Shown: in pieces, positions 16,946 to 25,126 of the stretch
Position numbering within the stretch: position 1 is the stretch's first letter
Layout of the letters: the number at the start of each line of letters is the position of its first letter
From: Pseudomonas sp. DNDY-54
GTDB lineage: Bacteria > Pseudomonadota > Gammaproteobacteria > Pseudomonadales > Pseudomonadaceae
Direction: 5' to 3'
DNA: 64,000 bases
Assembly (NCBI RefSeq): GCF_019880365.1
Contig: NZ_CP082271.1
Coordinates: forward strand, 1,860,001-1,924,000
Position numbers and translations under genes: made by a program
Notes under the pieces: generated by a model
What the model was told of the DNA's origin: nothing
Seen by the model: only the letters and a program-made list of their open reading frames with translations
Database searches by the model: none

Positions 16946-17963
16946 GGCGATCTCCCGGCGGCTGGCTCTTACGTTGCGCTTCCGGCAGCACCTCGGGTGT
17001 CTCGCCAGGCAACACGTTGCGTGGAAAAAAGCAGCGCACTTCGCCGCGGTCATAGGGCTCCAGCGCTGGTCGCTCCTGACAACGCGGCTGCGCATAGGGG
17101 CAGCGCGGGGATAGCAGACATCCAGCGGGACGGTCGTATCGGCCCGGTACGATGCCAGGCAGTGTCGCCAGCCGACGGCTATTGGAATGCTCAGGGATCG
17201 ACGCCAGCAGCGCCTCGGTGTAGGGATGCGCGGGCGTGTCGAACAGCTGTGGCACTCGCCCGGTTTCGACCGCCTGGCCCGCATACATCACGCAGACGCG
17301 CTGAGCCGTTTCAGCCACTACGGCCAGGTCGTGGGTGATCAGGATGAGCGCCATGTTCTGGTCGCGCTGCAAGCTCAGCAGCAGATCCATGATCTGCGCC
17401 TGGATGGTCACGTCGAGTGCCGTGGTCGGCTCGTCGGCGATCAACAGCTGTGGCTCGCCTGCGATAGCCATGGCGATGGCCACCCGCTGGCTCATGCCGC
17501 CGGAAAGCTGATGAGGGAAGGCGTCCAGACGGCTGGCGGCACCGGGGATTTCCACCCGTTCGAGCAGCTCGAGCGCGCGCTGCCGAGCGGCTTTGCCCTT
17601 GAGGCCCAGATGCTGGCGCAGCACTTCCTCGATCTGAAAGCCCACGGTGTAGCTGGGATTGAGCGCCGTCATCGGGTCCTGGAAGACCATAGCCAAGTCC
17701 TTGCCGATCAGCCGCCGCCGTTGGCGCCCCTTGAGTGTCAGCAAGTCCTGACCAGCAAACTGAAGGCGGTCGGCCGTCACTTTTCCCGGAGCATCGACCA
17801 GCCCCATCAGCGCCATCATGGTGACCGATTTGCCGGAGCCCGACTCACCGACGATTGCCAGCACTTCACCTTTGTCTACATTGAGATCGAGCCCGTCGAC
17901 CACGGGCGGTGCGCCATCGTCTCCGAAACGTACCGACAGGTTCTGAATTTCGAGGAGGCTCAT
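16935..17963 (-). CDS. dppD: Dipeptide ABC transporter ATP-binding protein DppD
   Basis: The first ATPase of the importer, 342 residues. Motifs are Walker A GESGSGKSV, signature LSGGMSQRVAIAMAI, Walker B LLIADEPTTALD and H-loop LITHDLAVV. The C-terminal peptide-transporter domain carries a four-Cys cluster (CLLSPRCPYAQPRCQE). It lies 52 bases after dppC and overlaps dppF. Confidence 0.93.
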   Translation of the reverse strand: MSLLEIQNLSVRFGDDGAPPVVDGLDLNVDKGEVLAIVGESGSGKSVTMMALMGLVDAPGKVTADRLQFAGQDLLTLKGRQRRRLIGKDLAMVFQDPMTALNPSYTVGFQIEEVLRQHLGLKGKAARQRALELLERVEIPGAASRLDAFPHQLSGGMSQRVAIAMAIAGEPQLLIADEPTTALDVTIQAQIMDLLLSLQRDQNMALILITHDLAVVAETAQRVCVMYAGQAVETGRVPQLFDTPAHPYTEALLASIPEHSNSRRLATLPGIVPGRYDRPAGCLLSPRCPYAQPRCQERPALEPYDRGEVRCFFPRNVLPGETPEVLPEAQRKSQPPGDRHVY

Positions 17964-18015
17964 GAGCGATTGTCCCTCGCTTGGGTAAAGCGTTGATCTG
18001 GCATCGATGGGTTCC

Positions 18016-18927
18016 TCATGCGGCGTTCTTCAATTTCGGGTCAAGCGCGTCGCGCAGGCCGTCGCCGAACAGGTTGATCGCCAGAACGCTGAGCAGAATC
18101 GCCAAGCCAGGAAGGGATACGACCCACCAGGCGCGCTCGATGTAATCGCGTGCCGAGGCCAGCATCGTGCCCCACTCGGGTGTAGGCGGCTGCACGCCAA
18201 GGCCGAGAAAACCCAGCGCGGCGGCATCGAGAATCGCCGAGGAAAAACTCAGCGTGGCCTGGACGATCAGCGGCGCCATGCAGTTCGGCAGTACGCTGAT
18301 GAACATCAAGCGCAAGGTGCCGGCGCCGGCCAGTTTCGAGGCTGTCACGTAGTCGCGGTTGAGCTCGGTCATCACCGCTGCGCGGGTCAGCCGCACGTAG
18401 GAGGGCAGGGAGACGATGGCGATGGCGAAGATGGTATTGATCAGGCCTGGGCCGAGAATCGCCACGATCGCCACCGCCAACAGCAACGAAGGCAGCGCCA
18501 GCATGATGTCCATCAGGCGCATGATGAACGGGCCGAGCCGCGTCGGGGAGAAGCCTGCAAGCAGACCGAGCAGGATCCCAGGCACCAGGGAGAAGACCAC
18601 CGAGGCCAGGCCGATCAGGAGGGAAAGACGGGCGCCGTGGATCAGGCGCGAGAGCATGTCCCTACCCAATTCATCGGTGCCCAGTAGGAATTGCGAGGTT
18701 CCGTCGTCCTGCCAGGCAGGAGGCGTAAGCAGGAAGTCACGGAACTGTTCGGTAGGGTTGTACGGCGCCAATGCCGGAGCGAACACCGCGCAGGCGATCA
18801 GCAGCAGCATGAAGATCAGGCCGCCCAGCGCGCCCTTATTGCGGCGAAAAGCCGTCCAGAATTCACCCAGCGGCGACGGGTAATAGGTTGCTGGCTCAGC
18901 GGCCGGCAGGGTCTCGATGCTGTTCAT
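18016..18927 (-). CDS. dppC: Dipeptide ABC transporter permease DppC
   Basis: Inner-membrane permease of 303 residues. It has an N-terminal hydrophobic segment (about 30-55), then GTDELGRDMLSRLIHGARLSL, the typical DppC/OppC entry to the permease domain, and five further helices. The EAA loop is around AASKLAGAGTLRLMFISVLP. An excellent Shine-Dalgarno (AAGGAGGT) precedes the ATG. It lies 12 bases after dppB. Confidence 0.94.
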   Translation of the reverse strand: MNSIETLPAAEPATYYPSPLGEFWTAFRRNKGALGGLIFMLLLIACAVFAPALAPYNPTEQFRDFLLTPPAWQDDGTSQFLLGTDELGRDMLSRLIHGARLSLLIGLASVVFSLVPGILLGLLAGFSPTRLGPFIMRLMDIMLALPSLLLAVAIVAILGPGLINTIFAIAIVSLPSYVRLTRAAVMTELNRDYVTASKLAGAGTLRLMFISVLPNCMAPLIVQATLSFSSAILDAAALGFLGLGVQPPTPEWGTMLASARDYIERAWWVVSLPGLAILLSVLAINLFGDGLRDALDPKLKNAA

Positions 18928-18939
18928 GCCTCGACCTCC

Positions 18940-19950
18940 TTAACGCTGGTGGCGAATACGGGGATTGGCCAGGCCGTAGAGAATGTCCACGGTGAAATTG
19001 ACCAGGATGACCAGGCAGGCGACCAGCAGGATGCCGTTCTGCACCACTGGATAATCGCGTGCGCCAATGGATTCAATCAGCCACTTGCCGATGCCCGGCC
19101 AGGAAAAGATGGTTTCGGTCAGCACGGCCCCGGCCAGCAGGGTGCCAATCTGCAGACCAAATACCGTCAGTACCGGGATCAACGCATTGCGCAGGCCATG
19201 CACGAATACCACGCGATTGGGGGAAAGGCCCTTTGCCCGCGCGGTACGTACATAATCTTCGCGCAATACCTCGAGCATGGCTGAGCGCGTCATGCGCGCG
19301 ATAACCGCCAGAGGAATCGTCGCCAGCACAACCGCAGGGAGGATCATGTGGTGAAGGGCATCCAGAAAGGCGCCTTCTTCACCGCTTAGCAGGGTGTCGA
19401 TCAGCATGAAGCCGGTCACCGGCGGGACGTCGTAGAGCAGGTCGATACGTCCCGAAACGGGCGTCCAGCCGAGGCCGACCGAAAAGAACATGATGAGGAT
19501 CAGACCCCACCAGAAGATCGGCATCGAATACCCGACCAGCGACACGCCCATGACGCCATGGTCGAACAACGAGCCGCGTTTCAATGCCGCCACTACACCC
19601 GCGAGCACCCCGAGCACGCCGGCGATGATGAGCGCAGCGAGTGCGAGCTCCAGTGTGGCGGGAAACAGGGTGGTGAATTCTTTCCAGACGCTGGTGCGGG
19701 TACGCAGCGACTCGCCAAGATCGCCTTGCACCAGATTGCCGATATAGTCGAAATACTGCAGGTAGAGCGGCTTGTTCAAACCCAGCCGCTCCATGGCCTG
19801 CGCATGCATTTCCGGATCGACTTTGCGCTCTCCCATCATCACTTCCACCGGGTCACCCGGAATCATGCGAATCAGGGCAAAGGTGAGCAGCGTGATTCCA
19901 AAAAAGGTCGGAATCAGCAGACCCACTCGGCGGGCTATGAAGCTGAACAT
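18940..19950 (-). CDS. dppB: Dipeptide ABC transporter permease DppB
   Basis: Inner-membrane permease of 336 residues with six helices. It opens MFSFIARRVGLLIPTFFG and carries the DppB/OppB family TFALIRMIPGDPVEVMMGER segment, plus the EAA loop with VRTARAKGLSPNRVVFVHGLR. The ATG is chosen because AGGAG lies ten bases upstream; an in-frame TTG seven codons earlier overlaps that ribosome site. A hairpin separates it from dppA, by about 180 bases. Confidence 0.94.
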   Translation of the reverse strand: MFSFIARRVGLLIPTFFGITLLTFALIRMIPGDPVEVMMGERKVDPEMHAQAMERLGLNKPLYLQYFDYIGNLVQGDLGESLRTRTSVWKEFTTLFPATLELALAALIIAGVLGVLAGVVAALKRGSLFDHGVMGVSLVGYSMPIFWWGLILIMFFSVGLGWTPVSGRIDLLYDVPPVTGFMLIDTLLSGEEGAFLDALHHMILPAVVLATIPLAVIARMTRSAMLEVLREDYVRTARAKGLSPNRVVFVHGLRNALIPVLTVFGLQIGTLLAGAVLTETIFSWPGIGKWLIESIGARDYPVVQNGILLVACLVILVNFTVDILYGLANPRIRHQR

Positions 19951-20093
19951 GGTGGCAAAACTCCTGGTCAAGCCGCGGCTGCACCGTGCGCGCAGCCACT
20001 TGGAACGGCGTACACAACCTGGTAACTGACCGCCTTATATCGACGTCGGGTTGTGCAAAATTTGCGCATTGGAAGCGTCTGATGCCGACGTGC

Positions 20094-20116
20094 CAGGCGA
20101 GCGTGATGCTCGCCTG
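20094..20116 (-). repeat. Stem-loop between dppA and dppB
   Basis: CAGGCGAGC and GCTCGCCTG form a perfect 9-bp stem around GTGAT, just after the dppA stop and without a T-run. Such intercistronic hairpins commonly stabilise the message for the binding protein and lower expression of the downstream permease genes; that role is inferred here. Confidence 0.65.
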
Positions 20117-20128
20117 GCGTCGTCTGCA

Positions 20129-21730
20129 TCAGCGCTTGTTTTCTACGCCGTAGAAGGAGTTGCGGCCGAACGGACTGATTTCGAAGCCCTCGACGCTATT
20201 GCGCATTGGCTGGTAGACGGTTGAGTGCGCGATGGGTGTGATCGGCAGCTGCTGCTGGATGATCGCCTGGGCCTTTTTGTAAAGCTCGGTGCGCTCACCC
20301 TGATCGGTGATGCGCTTAGCGTCCTTGACCACCTTGTCGTATTCAGCGTCGCACCATCTGGACCAGTTGTTGCCATTTACCGCATCGCAGCCATACAGGG
20401 TGTTCATCCAGTTGTCCGGGTCGCCATTGTCCCCGGTCCAGCCGATCAGCATGGCGTCGTGTTCGCCCGCATGGCCACGCTTGATGTACTCGCCCCATTC
20501 GTAACTGACGATGCGGGCCTTGATCCCGATCTTGGCCCAGTCGGACTGGATCATCTGAGCCATCAGCTTGGCGTTGGGGTTGTACGGGCGCTGCACCGGC
20601 ATTGCCCATAGGGTGATTTCGGTGCCTTCCTCAATGCCAGCCTGTTTAAGCAGCTCGCGCGCTTTTTCCGGGTTGTGCTCAGTGCCCTTGATGCTTTCGT
20701 CGTAAGACCACTGAGTGGGAGGAAGGGCGTTCACAGCCAATTGGCCGGCTCCCTGATAGACGGCCTCGATGATGGACTTCTTGTCGATCGCCATGTCCAA
20801 CGCCTTGCGCACCTCAAGCTTGCCCAGTGGCTCATGCTCAACGTTGTAGGCGATATAACCGAGGTTAAAGCCGGGTTGGCTCGGTACGTCGATGTTGGGA
20901 TCTTTCTGCAGCGCTTCAATATCCGCCGGGCGCGGGTTGAGCGTGATCTGGCACTCACCGGCGCGCAGCTTCTGCGCACGTACCGACGCATCGGTGGTGA
21001 TCGCGAAGATCAGGTTGTCGATCTTCACATCCTCTGGATTCCAGTAGTCCTTGTTGCCTTTGAAGCGGATCTGCGCGTCCTTCTGATAGCGACTGAAGAC
21101 GAACGGGCCGGTGCCGATCGGCTTCTGGTTGATCTGGTCGGCTTGCCCAGCTTGGAGCAACTGATCCGCGTACTCAGCAGAATGGATCGCCGCGAAGTTC
21201 ATTGCCAGGTTTTGAATGAACGCCGCGTCCACATGATTCAGGGTGAAGCGCACGGTCAGATCATCAAGCTTCTCGACCTTGGTGATGTTCTTGTCCATGC
21301 CCATATCAACGAAGTAGGGGAATTCGCTGGGGTACGCCTTGCGGAAAGGATGCCCTTTGTCGAGCATTCGTTCGAAGGTAAAAAGCACATCGTCGGCATT
21401 AAACTCACGGCTGGGCGTGAAGTAATCAGTGGTGTGGAACTGAACACCGGGGCGCAGATGAAAGGTATAGGTGAGGCCGTCATCGCTGACGTCCCACTTG
21501 GTCGCCAACGCGGGGAGGGCGCGGGTGCCGCCTCGCTCGAATTGGGCAAGACGGTTGAAGACGGTTTCCGAAGCAGCGTCGAAGTCGGTGCCGGTGGTGT
21601 ACTGGCCGGGATCGAAACCGGCGGGGCTGCCTTCGGAGCAATAGACCAGGTTGCTGGCGGCGAAGCTGAGGGGGGAGCCGAGGATCAAGCCCGCGGCGAG
21701 CAGCGCTCTAATGGATGTGTTGTTTCGCAT
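20129..21730 (-). CDS. dppA: Dipeptide ABC transporter substrate-binding protein DppA
   Basis: Periplasmic solute-binding protein of 533 residues (SBP family 5) that captures dipeptides or related ligands. It has a signal peptide MRNNTSIRALLAAGLILGSP with cleavage probably after LSFA, then LVYCSEGSPAGFDPGQYTTG, the family signature FNADDVLFTFERML, and GWTGDNGDPDNWM near the C-terminus. The start is the ATG for MRNNTS, with GAGG six bases upstream; an upstream in-frame Met adds nine residues without a signal-peptide benefit. It is the first gene of the operon and has an operator-rich promoter shared in design with the M24 peptidase gene. Confidence 0.94.
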   Translation of the reverse strand: MRNNTSIRALLAAGLILGSPLSFAASNLVYCSEGSPAGFDPGQYTTGTDFDAASETVFNRLAQFERGGTRALPALATKWDVSDDGLTYTFHLRPGVQFHTTDYFTPSREFNADDVLFTFERMLDKGHPFRKAYPSEFPYFVDMGMDKNITKVEKLDDLTVRFTLNHVDAAFIQNLAMNFAAIHSAEYADQLLQAGQADQINQKPIGTGPFVFSRYQKDAQIRFKGNKDYWNPEDVKIDNLIFAITTDASVRAQKLRAGECQITLNPRPADIEALQKDPNIDVPSQPGFNLGYIAYNVEHEPLGKLEVRKALDMAIDKKSIIEAVYQGAGQLAVNALPPTQWSYDESIKGTEHNPEKARELLKQAGIEEGTEITLWAMPVQRPYNPNAKLMAQMIQSDWAKIGIKARIVSYEWGEYIKRGHAGEHDAMLIGWTGDNGDPDNWMNTLYGCDAVNGNNWSRWCDAEYDKVVKDAKRITDQGERTELYKKAQAIIQQQLPITPIAHSTVYQPMRNSVEGFEISPFGRNSFYGVENKR

Positions 21731-21880
21731 GCAAACCTCATTCTTTTTTATGTTCATCGAGGGTTGGTCTCGTGGACCGAACAGTGGCTCACTGCACGCC
21801 GGTGTCGCCGTCAGGGGTTGCCCGCTCGGCGCAGAACACTGTTGGCAGCCGGCTCCGTAGAGACCAGCCTAGCCTGCCTC

Positions 21881-21910
21881 GAAATTAAGTCATGCTGAAA
21901 ACACGGTCAA
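21881..21910 (-). promoter_or_regulatory. dppA promoter overlapped by putative operator site 1
   Basis: On the minus strand, -35 TTGACC (21905-21910) and -10 TTAATT (21883-21888) are separated by 16 bases. The -10 lies inside the motif GAAATTAAG (plus strand, 21881-21889), which is followed by TCATG and the degenerate right arm CTGAAAACACGG. The same left arm recurs at two other places in this locus, so this is a probable binding site for the neighbouring XRE-cupin regulator. Confidence 0.55.
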
Positions 21911-21936
21911 CCGAAATTAAGCGCTGCTAAATTCGG
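21911..21936. promoter_or_regulatory. Putative operator site 2, upstream of dppA
   Basis: An imperfect inverted repeat with arms CCGAAATTA and TAAATTCGG (8 of 9 pair) around AGCGCTGC. It lies directly upstream of the dppA -35 box and matches the site before the M24 peptidase gene. It would suit a dimeric helix-turn-helix regulator. Confidence 0.6.
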
Positions 21937-21979
21937 AAGAAGTGCTTCAACTGACGAGGCCAAGCAATAGAGGTGCCAG

Positions 21980-22543
21980 CTAGCGAGTGGCCAGATCGTC
22001 GAACAGGCCCATGGTTGTCACGGTAAGGACTTCAGCGATCTGGTCGCCTACATTTGCCAGGTGATGCGGTTTGCCCGCATCGAAATGGATGGAATCTCCG
22101 CTCGATAGCGGATAGTCGCGACCGTCCACGGTGTAGACGATTCTGCCGGAGAGTACATAGGCGAATTCAGCCCCCTCATGGGCGATGAGCTCGGACTGGT
22201 ATCCCACTGGCATTGTCACCTTGACAGCGTTGAGCAGATTGCCGGGAAAGCTCGTGGACAAGCGCTCGTAGGCCAATGGCTGGCCCTCGATGGTATAGCG
22301 CACTCGCTCGCCCTGATGAGAATCGGGTTGAGCCTGGCTGGGTTGGTCAAACAGGGAATTGAGCGGTACGCCGAGCGATTTTGCGATGTTTGCCAAGGAC
22401 GAAATCGAGATGCCCGTGAGGTTGCGCTCGGCCTGGGAGAGAAAGCTCGCCGTCAGTCCCGATTCCTGTGCCACCTGGCTTAGGGTCTTGTTCGCAGCAC
22501 GCCTGTGGCGGCGCAAACGTTCGCCGATGCGATCAACTGTCAT
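21980..22543 (-). CDS. XRE-family transcriptional regulator with C-terminal cupin domain
   Basis: The 187-residue protein has an N-terminal helix-turn-helix (about 5-60, with NKTLSQVAQESGLTASFLSQ as the recognition region) and a C-terminal cupin barrel (about 105-180) with GAEFAYVLSGRIVYTVDG and GDSIHFDAGKPHHLANVGD. This PuuR/SutR-like architecture usually senses a small metabolite. It sits between dppA and the divergent M24 peptidase gene, and an inverted repeat occurs in both target promoters, so it probably regulates peptide uptake and cleavage. The start MTVDRIGERL is chosen because upstream codons add residues not seen in the family. Confidence 0.88.
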   Translation of the reverse strand: MTVDRIGERLRRHRRAANKTLSQVAQESGLTASFLSQAERNLTGISISSLANIAKSLGVPLNSLFDQPSQAQPDSHQGERVRYTIEGQPLAYERLSTSFPGNLLNAVKVTMPVGYQSELIAHEGAEFAYVLSGRIVYTVDGRDYPLSSGDSIHFDAGKPHHLANVGDQIAEVLTVTTMGLFDDLATR

Positions 22544-22643
22544 GGATGTCTGCCTCGTCAAATGAAGGCCAGTATACGGCCAGCTCTGTAGCGTCACGCC
22601 AGCCTCGCCTCTGGCATTTCACGGTGACTTTGAAAAAAAAGTT

Positions 22644-22676
22644 TTGCTTGAGAAATTAAGCTGTACTTAAATTCGG
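22644..22676 (+). promoter_or_regulatory. Promoter of the M24 peptidase gene with putative operator site 3
   Basis: A plausible -35 TTGCTT (22644-22649) and -10 TTAAAT (22667-22672) are 17 bases apart. The inverted repeat GAAATTAAG / CTTAAATTC (8 of 9 pair) around CTGTA, followed by GG, spans 22652-22676 and covers the spacer and -10. Its left arm is identical to both dppA sites. Confidence 0.6.
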
Positions 22677-22705
22677 CTGGGTTTTCGTTCAACAGGGGAA
22701 CAGGC

Positions 22706-23935
22706 ATGACCATCGGCGTCGGCGGTAGCAGTCAGGAAGAGGCGTTGGGACGTCTGAGCAACATGCTGAATGGTGTCGAGCCGATATCCCTTGCTGAATA
22801 CACCGCGCGTATCGAGAAAGCCCAACGGCGCATGGCGCAACTGGGGCTCGATGCGATGTTCCTCAGTGCGGGCGCCAATCTGGAGTACTTCACGGGGGTA
22901 CGTTGGAACCCGAGTGAGCGCATGGTTGGTGCAATCCTGCCCGCAAAGGGTGCGCTCGAATACCTGGCGCCGGCGTTCGAGGAGGGCACCATTCGCGATT
23001 TCATGGTCGTGGAAGGTCCCGTCAACGGCTGGCAGGAGCACGAGAGTCCCTATCGTCTGCTGTTGGACTGCCTGCGCCGTATGGGCATCAAACCCAACAC
23101 CAGCTTGCGCCCGTGTATTGGCCTGTGCCCGTCGTTGCCATTTTTTATGTTCGATGGCTTGCGTCTGCTCAACACCGGTTACGCGTTCACTGATGCGAGT
23201 GCAGTGACGAGCCACTGCCGTCAGCGTAAATCCACGGCCGAAATTGCCCTGATGCAGCGGGCGAAAAACCTGACGTTGGAAGTGCACAAAGCGGCTGCGA
23301 GCATTCTGCAAGAGGGCATCAGCACGACCGAAGTAGTCCAGTTCATCGAGAAAGCGCATCGGGTGGTCGGCGCGTCAGGGTCGACGTTCTGCATCGTTCT
23401 GTTCGGCCAGGCGAGCGCGTTTCCCCATGGGGTGAAGTACCCTCAGACGCTTAAACGTGGCGACATGGTGCTGATCGACACCGGCTGCCGCGTTCATAGC
23501 TACCTGTCGGACATCACGCGCAGTTATGTCTTTGGCGAACCGAACGAGCATCAGCGAGCCATCTGGAATTTCGAGAAGGAGGCTCAGCTCGCCGCCTTTG
23601 CAGCTGCGCAATTGGGTGCCCGTTGCGAAGAAGTGGATGAAGCCGCACGAAGCTCGCTCGAGGCGTGTGGCCTTGGTCCCGGCTATCAGCTGCCGGGCCT
23701 GCCGCACCGCACCGGTCACGGGATTGGACTGGAGATACACGAGGGCCCCTACCTGGTACGAGGTGATCAAACACCACTGGACGTGGGGATGTGTTTCAGC
23801 AACGAACCGATGATCTGTGTGCCCGGCGAATTCGGCGTGCGTCTGGAAGATCATTTCTACATGACCGAGGGCGGCCCGCGCTGGTTTACCCAACCAAGCC
23901 ACAGTATTGACGACCCCTTTGGTCTGGATGCGTGA
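22706..23935 (+). CDS. M24 family metallopeptidase (Xaa-Pro peptidase-like)
   Basis: The 409-residue protein has a creatinase N-terminal domain (about 25-165) and a pita-bread catalytic domain. The five metal ligands are visible: D258 (VLIDTGC), D269 (SYLSDITRSY), H338 (TGHGIGLEIHEGPYL), E367 (NEPMI) and E381 (GVRLEDHFYMT). It is therefore expected to be an active dinuclear-metal aminopeptidase or dipeptidase, possibly proline-specific. No signal peptide is seen, so it is cytoplasmic, where it could cut peptides imported by Dpp. It is divergent from the XRE-cupin gene and shares that regulator's putative operator. Exact substrate is unknown. Confidence 0.9.
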   Translation: MTIGVGGSSQEEALGRLSNMLNGVEPISLAEYTARIEKAQRRMAQLGLDAMFLSAGANLEYFTGVRWNPSERMVGAILPAKGALEYLAPAFEEGTIRDFMVVEGPVNGWQEHESPYRLLLDCLRRMGIKPNTSLRPCIGLCPSLPFFMFDGLRLLNTGYAFTDASAVTSHCRQRKSTAEIALMQRAKNLTLEVHKAAASILQEGISTTEVVQFIEKAHRVVGASGSTFCIVLFGQASAFPHGVKYPQTLKRGDMVLIDTGCRVHSYLSDITRSYVFGEPNEHQRAIWNFEKEAQLAAFAAAQLGARCEEVDEAARSSLEACGLGPGYQLPGLPHRTGHGIGLEIHEGPYLVRGDQTPLDVGMCFSNEPMICVPGEFGVRLEDHFYMTEGGPRWFTQPSHSIDDPFGLDA

Positions 23936-24050
23936 TTAACGGAGACGATGCGAAGAACTGCACCGGCGAACAAATCGCCGACTGTGCTTATCGCCGCTTT
24001 CGCGGCCTGCCTAGAATGACTGATCCATTTCCTGCTTTCGGGCTTGTCTC

Positions 24051-24956
24051 ATGTCTTCGCGCCGCTTTCCGTTGCTGCTCGTTGGCGCTTTTCTTGCGCT
24101 CTATTTGATCTGGGGTTCAACCTACTTCGTGATCAAGCTTGGCGTCCAGGCGTGGCCGCCTATGCTGCTGGCAGGGCTGCGGTTTCTCATTGCCGGTAGC
24201 CTGATGTTTGCCTGGCTGCGCTTGCGCGGTGTGCCAATGCCCACCGCAGAGGAATGGCGATCGTGCGCCATCGTAGGTTTTCTTCTGCTCAGTTGTGGGA
24301 ATGGCGGGGTGACCGTCGCCGAGCACCTCGGGGTTGCGTCGGCGGTGGCGGCGTTGGCGATTGCAACGGTGCCGCTTTTTGCGTTGCTGTTCGGCTTGAT
24401 CTGGGGCCAGCGAACCGCGGGGCTGGAGTGGGGCGGAATCCTGTTGGGACTGGCCGGCATCGGCTTGCTCAACCTCGGGCATAACCTGCAGGCCAGCCCG
24501 CTGGGCGCGGTGATCGTATTGCTCGCGGCCGCAAGTTGGGCACTCGGATCGATGTGGAGTCGCCAGCTCAGGTTGCCCGACGGCGCAATGGCGAGCGCAG
24601 CGCAAATGCTTGTCGGCGGCGCCGTGCTTCTATTGGGTAGCGTGATCAGCGGAGAACGGCTGCAGCAGATGCCGAACTTGGCAGGCTGGCTTGCGTTGCT
24701 CTATCTGACATTGCTCGGCTCCATTGTTGCCTTCAGCGCCTATCTCTACTTGCTCAAACACGTGCGCCCGGCCGCGGCCACCAGCTACGCCTACGTGAAT
24801 CCTGTAGTGGCCGTACTGCTGGGCATTACCTGCGCAGGCGAGCGCATTGGCGCCGAGGAATGGCTGGCGATGACGGTGATCGTCAGTGCGGTGGTATTGA
24901 TCGGGTTGCCACAATGGCGCCGGCCAAAAGCGCCTGCCGCAGCGAAGCCGGTCTGA
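24051..24956 (+). CDS. EamA family drug/metabolite exporter (YedA-like)
   Basis: A ten-helix DMT-superfamily transporter of 301 residues with two EamA repeats (about 12-140 and 150-290). The opening ALYLIWGSTYFVIKLGVQAWPP and GNGGVTVAEHLGVASAVAAL are typical of the YedA/RhtA-like group, and the C-terminal repeat has AATSYAYVNPVVAVLLG. These proteins export amino acids or small metabolites; the substrate cannot be told. It stands alone between the peptidase and an MFS gene. Confidence 0.9.
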   Translation: MSSRRFPLLLVGAFLALYLIWGSTYFVIKLGVQAWPPMLLAGLRFLIAGSLMFAWLRLRGVPMPTAEEWRSCAIVGFLLLSCGNGGVTVAEHLGVASAVAALAIATVPLFALLFGLIWGQRTAGLEWGGILLGLAGIGLLNLGHNLQASPLGAVIVLLAAASWALGSMWSRQLRLPDGAMASAAQMLVGGAVLLLGSVISGERLQQMPNLAGWLALLYLTLLGSIVAFSAYLYLLKHVRPAAATSYAYVNPVVAVLLGITCAGERIGAEEWLAMTVIVSAVVLIGLPQWRRPKAPAAAKPV

Positions 24957-25126
24957 GCCGCTGTTCTGAACTGCCGTGTAGCTACTTTCGGTTGTATGAT
25001 GACTTGCCTTGGGGTGATCAAACCAGTCGGCTCGAGGTCTGAATGCTAGTCAGTCCATGCCACGCGCTGGACGCCACGCTCGGTTAACGCATCTCCCTTA
25101 CCGTTCCCCACTCCACAGGCGACCCG

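Noticed and set aside
16946..17284. N-terminal extension of the dppF frame by about 113 codons
   Set aside because: The extension lies inside dppD coding sequence, is Arg/Cys-rich and unlike any ATPase N-terminus; the ATG at 16945 gives the normal length.
20675..21898. Long plus-strand open frame of 407 codons opposite dppA
   Set aside because: It is antisense to a complete, well-recognised dppA. Its translation has no family resemblance and no ribosome site; GC-rich third positions commonly leave such frames open.
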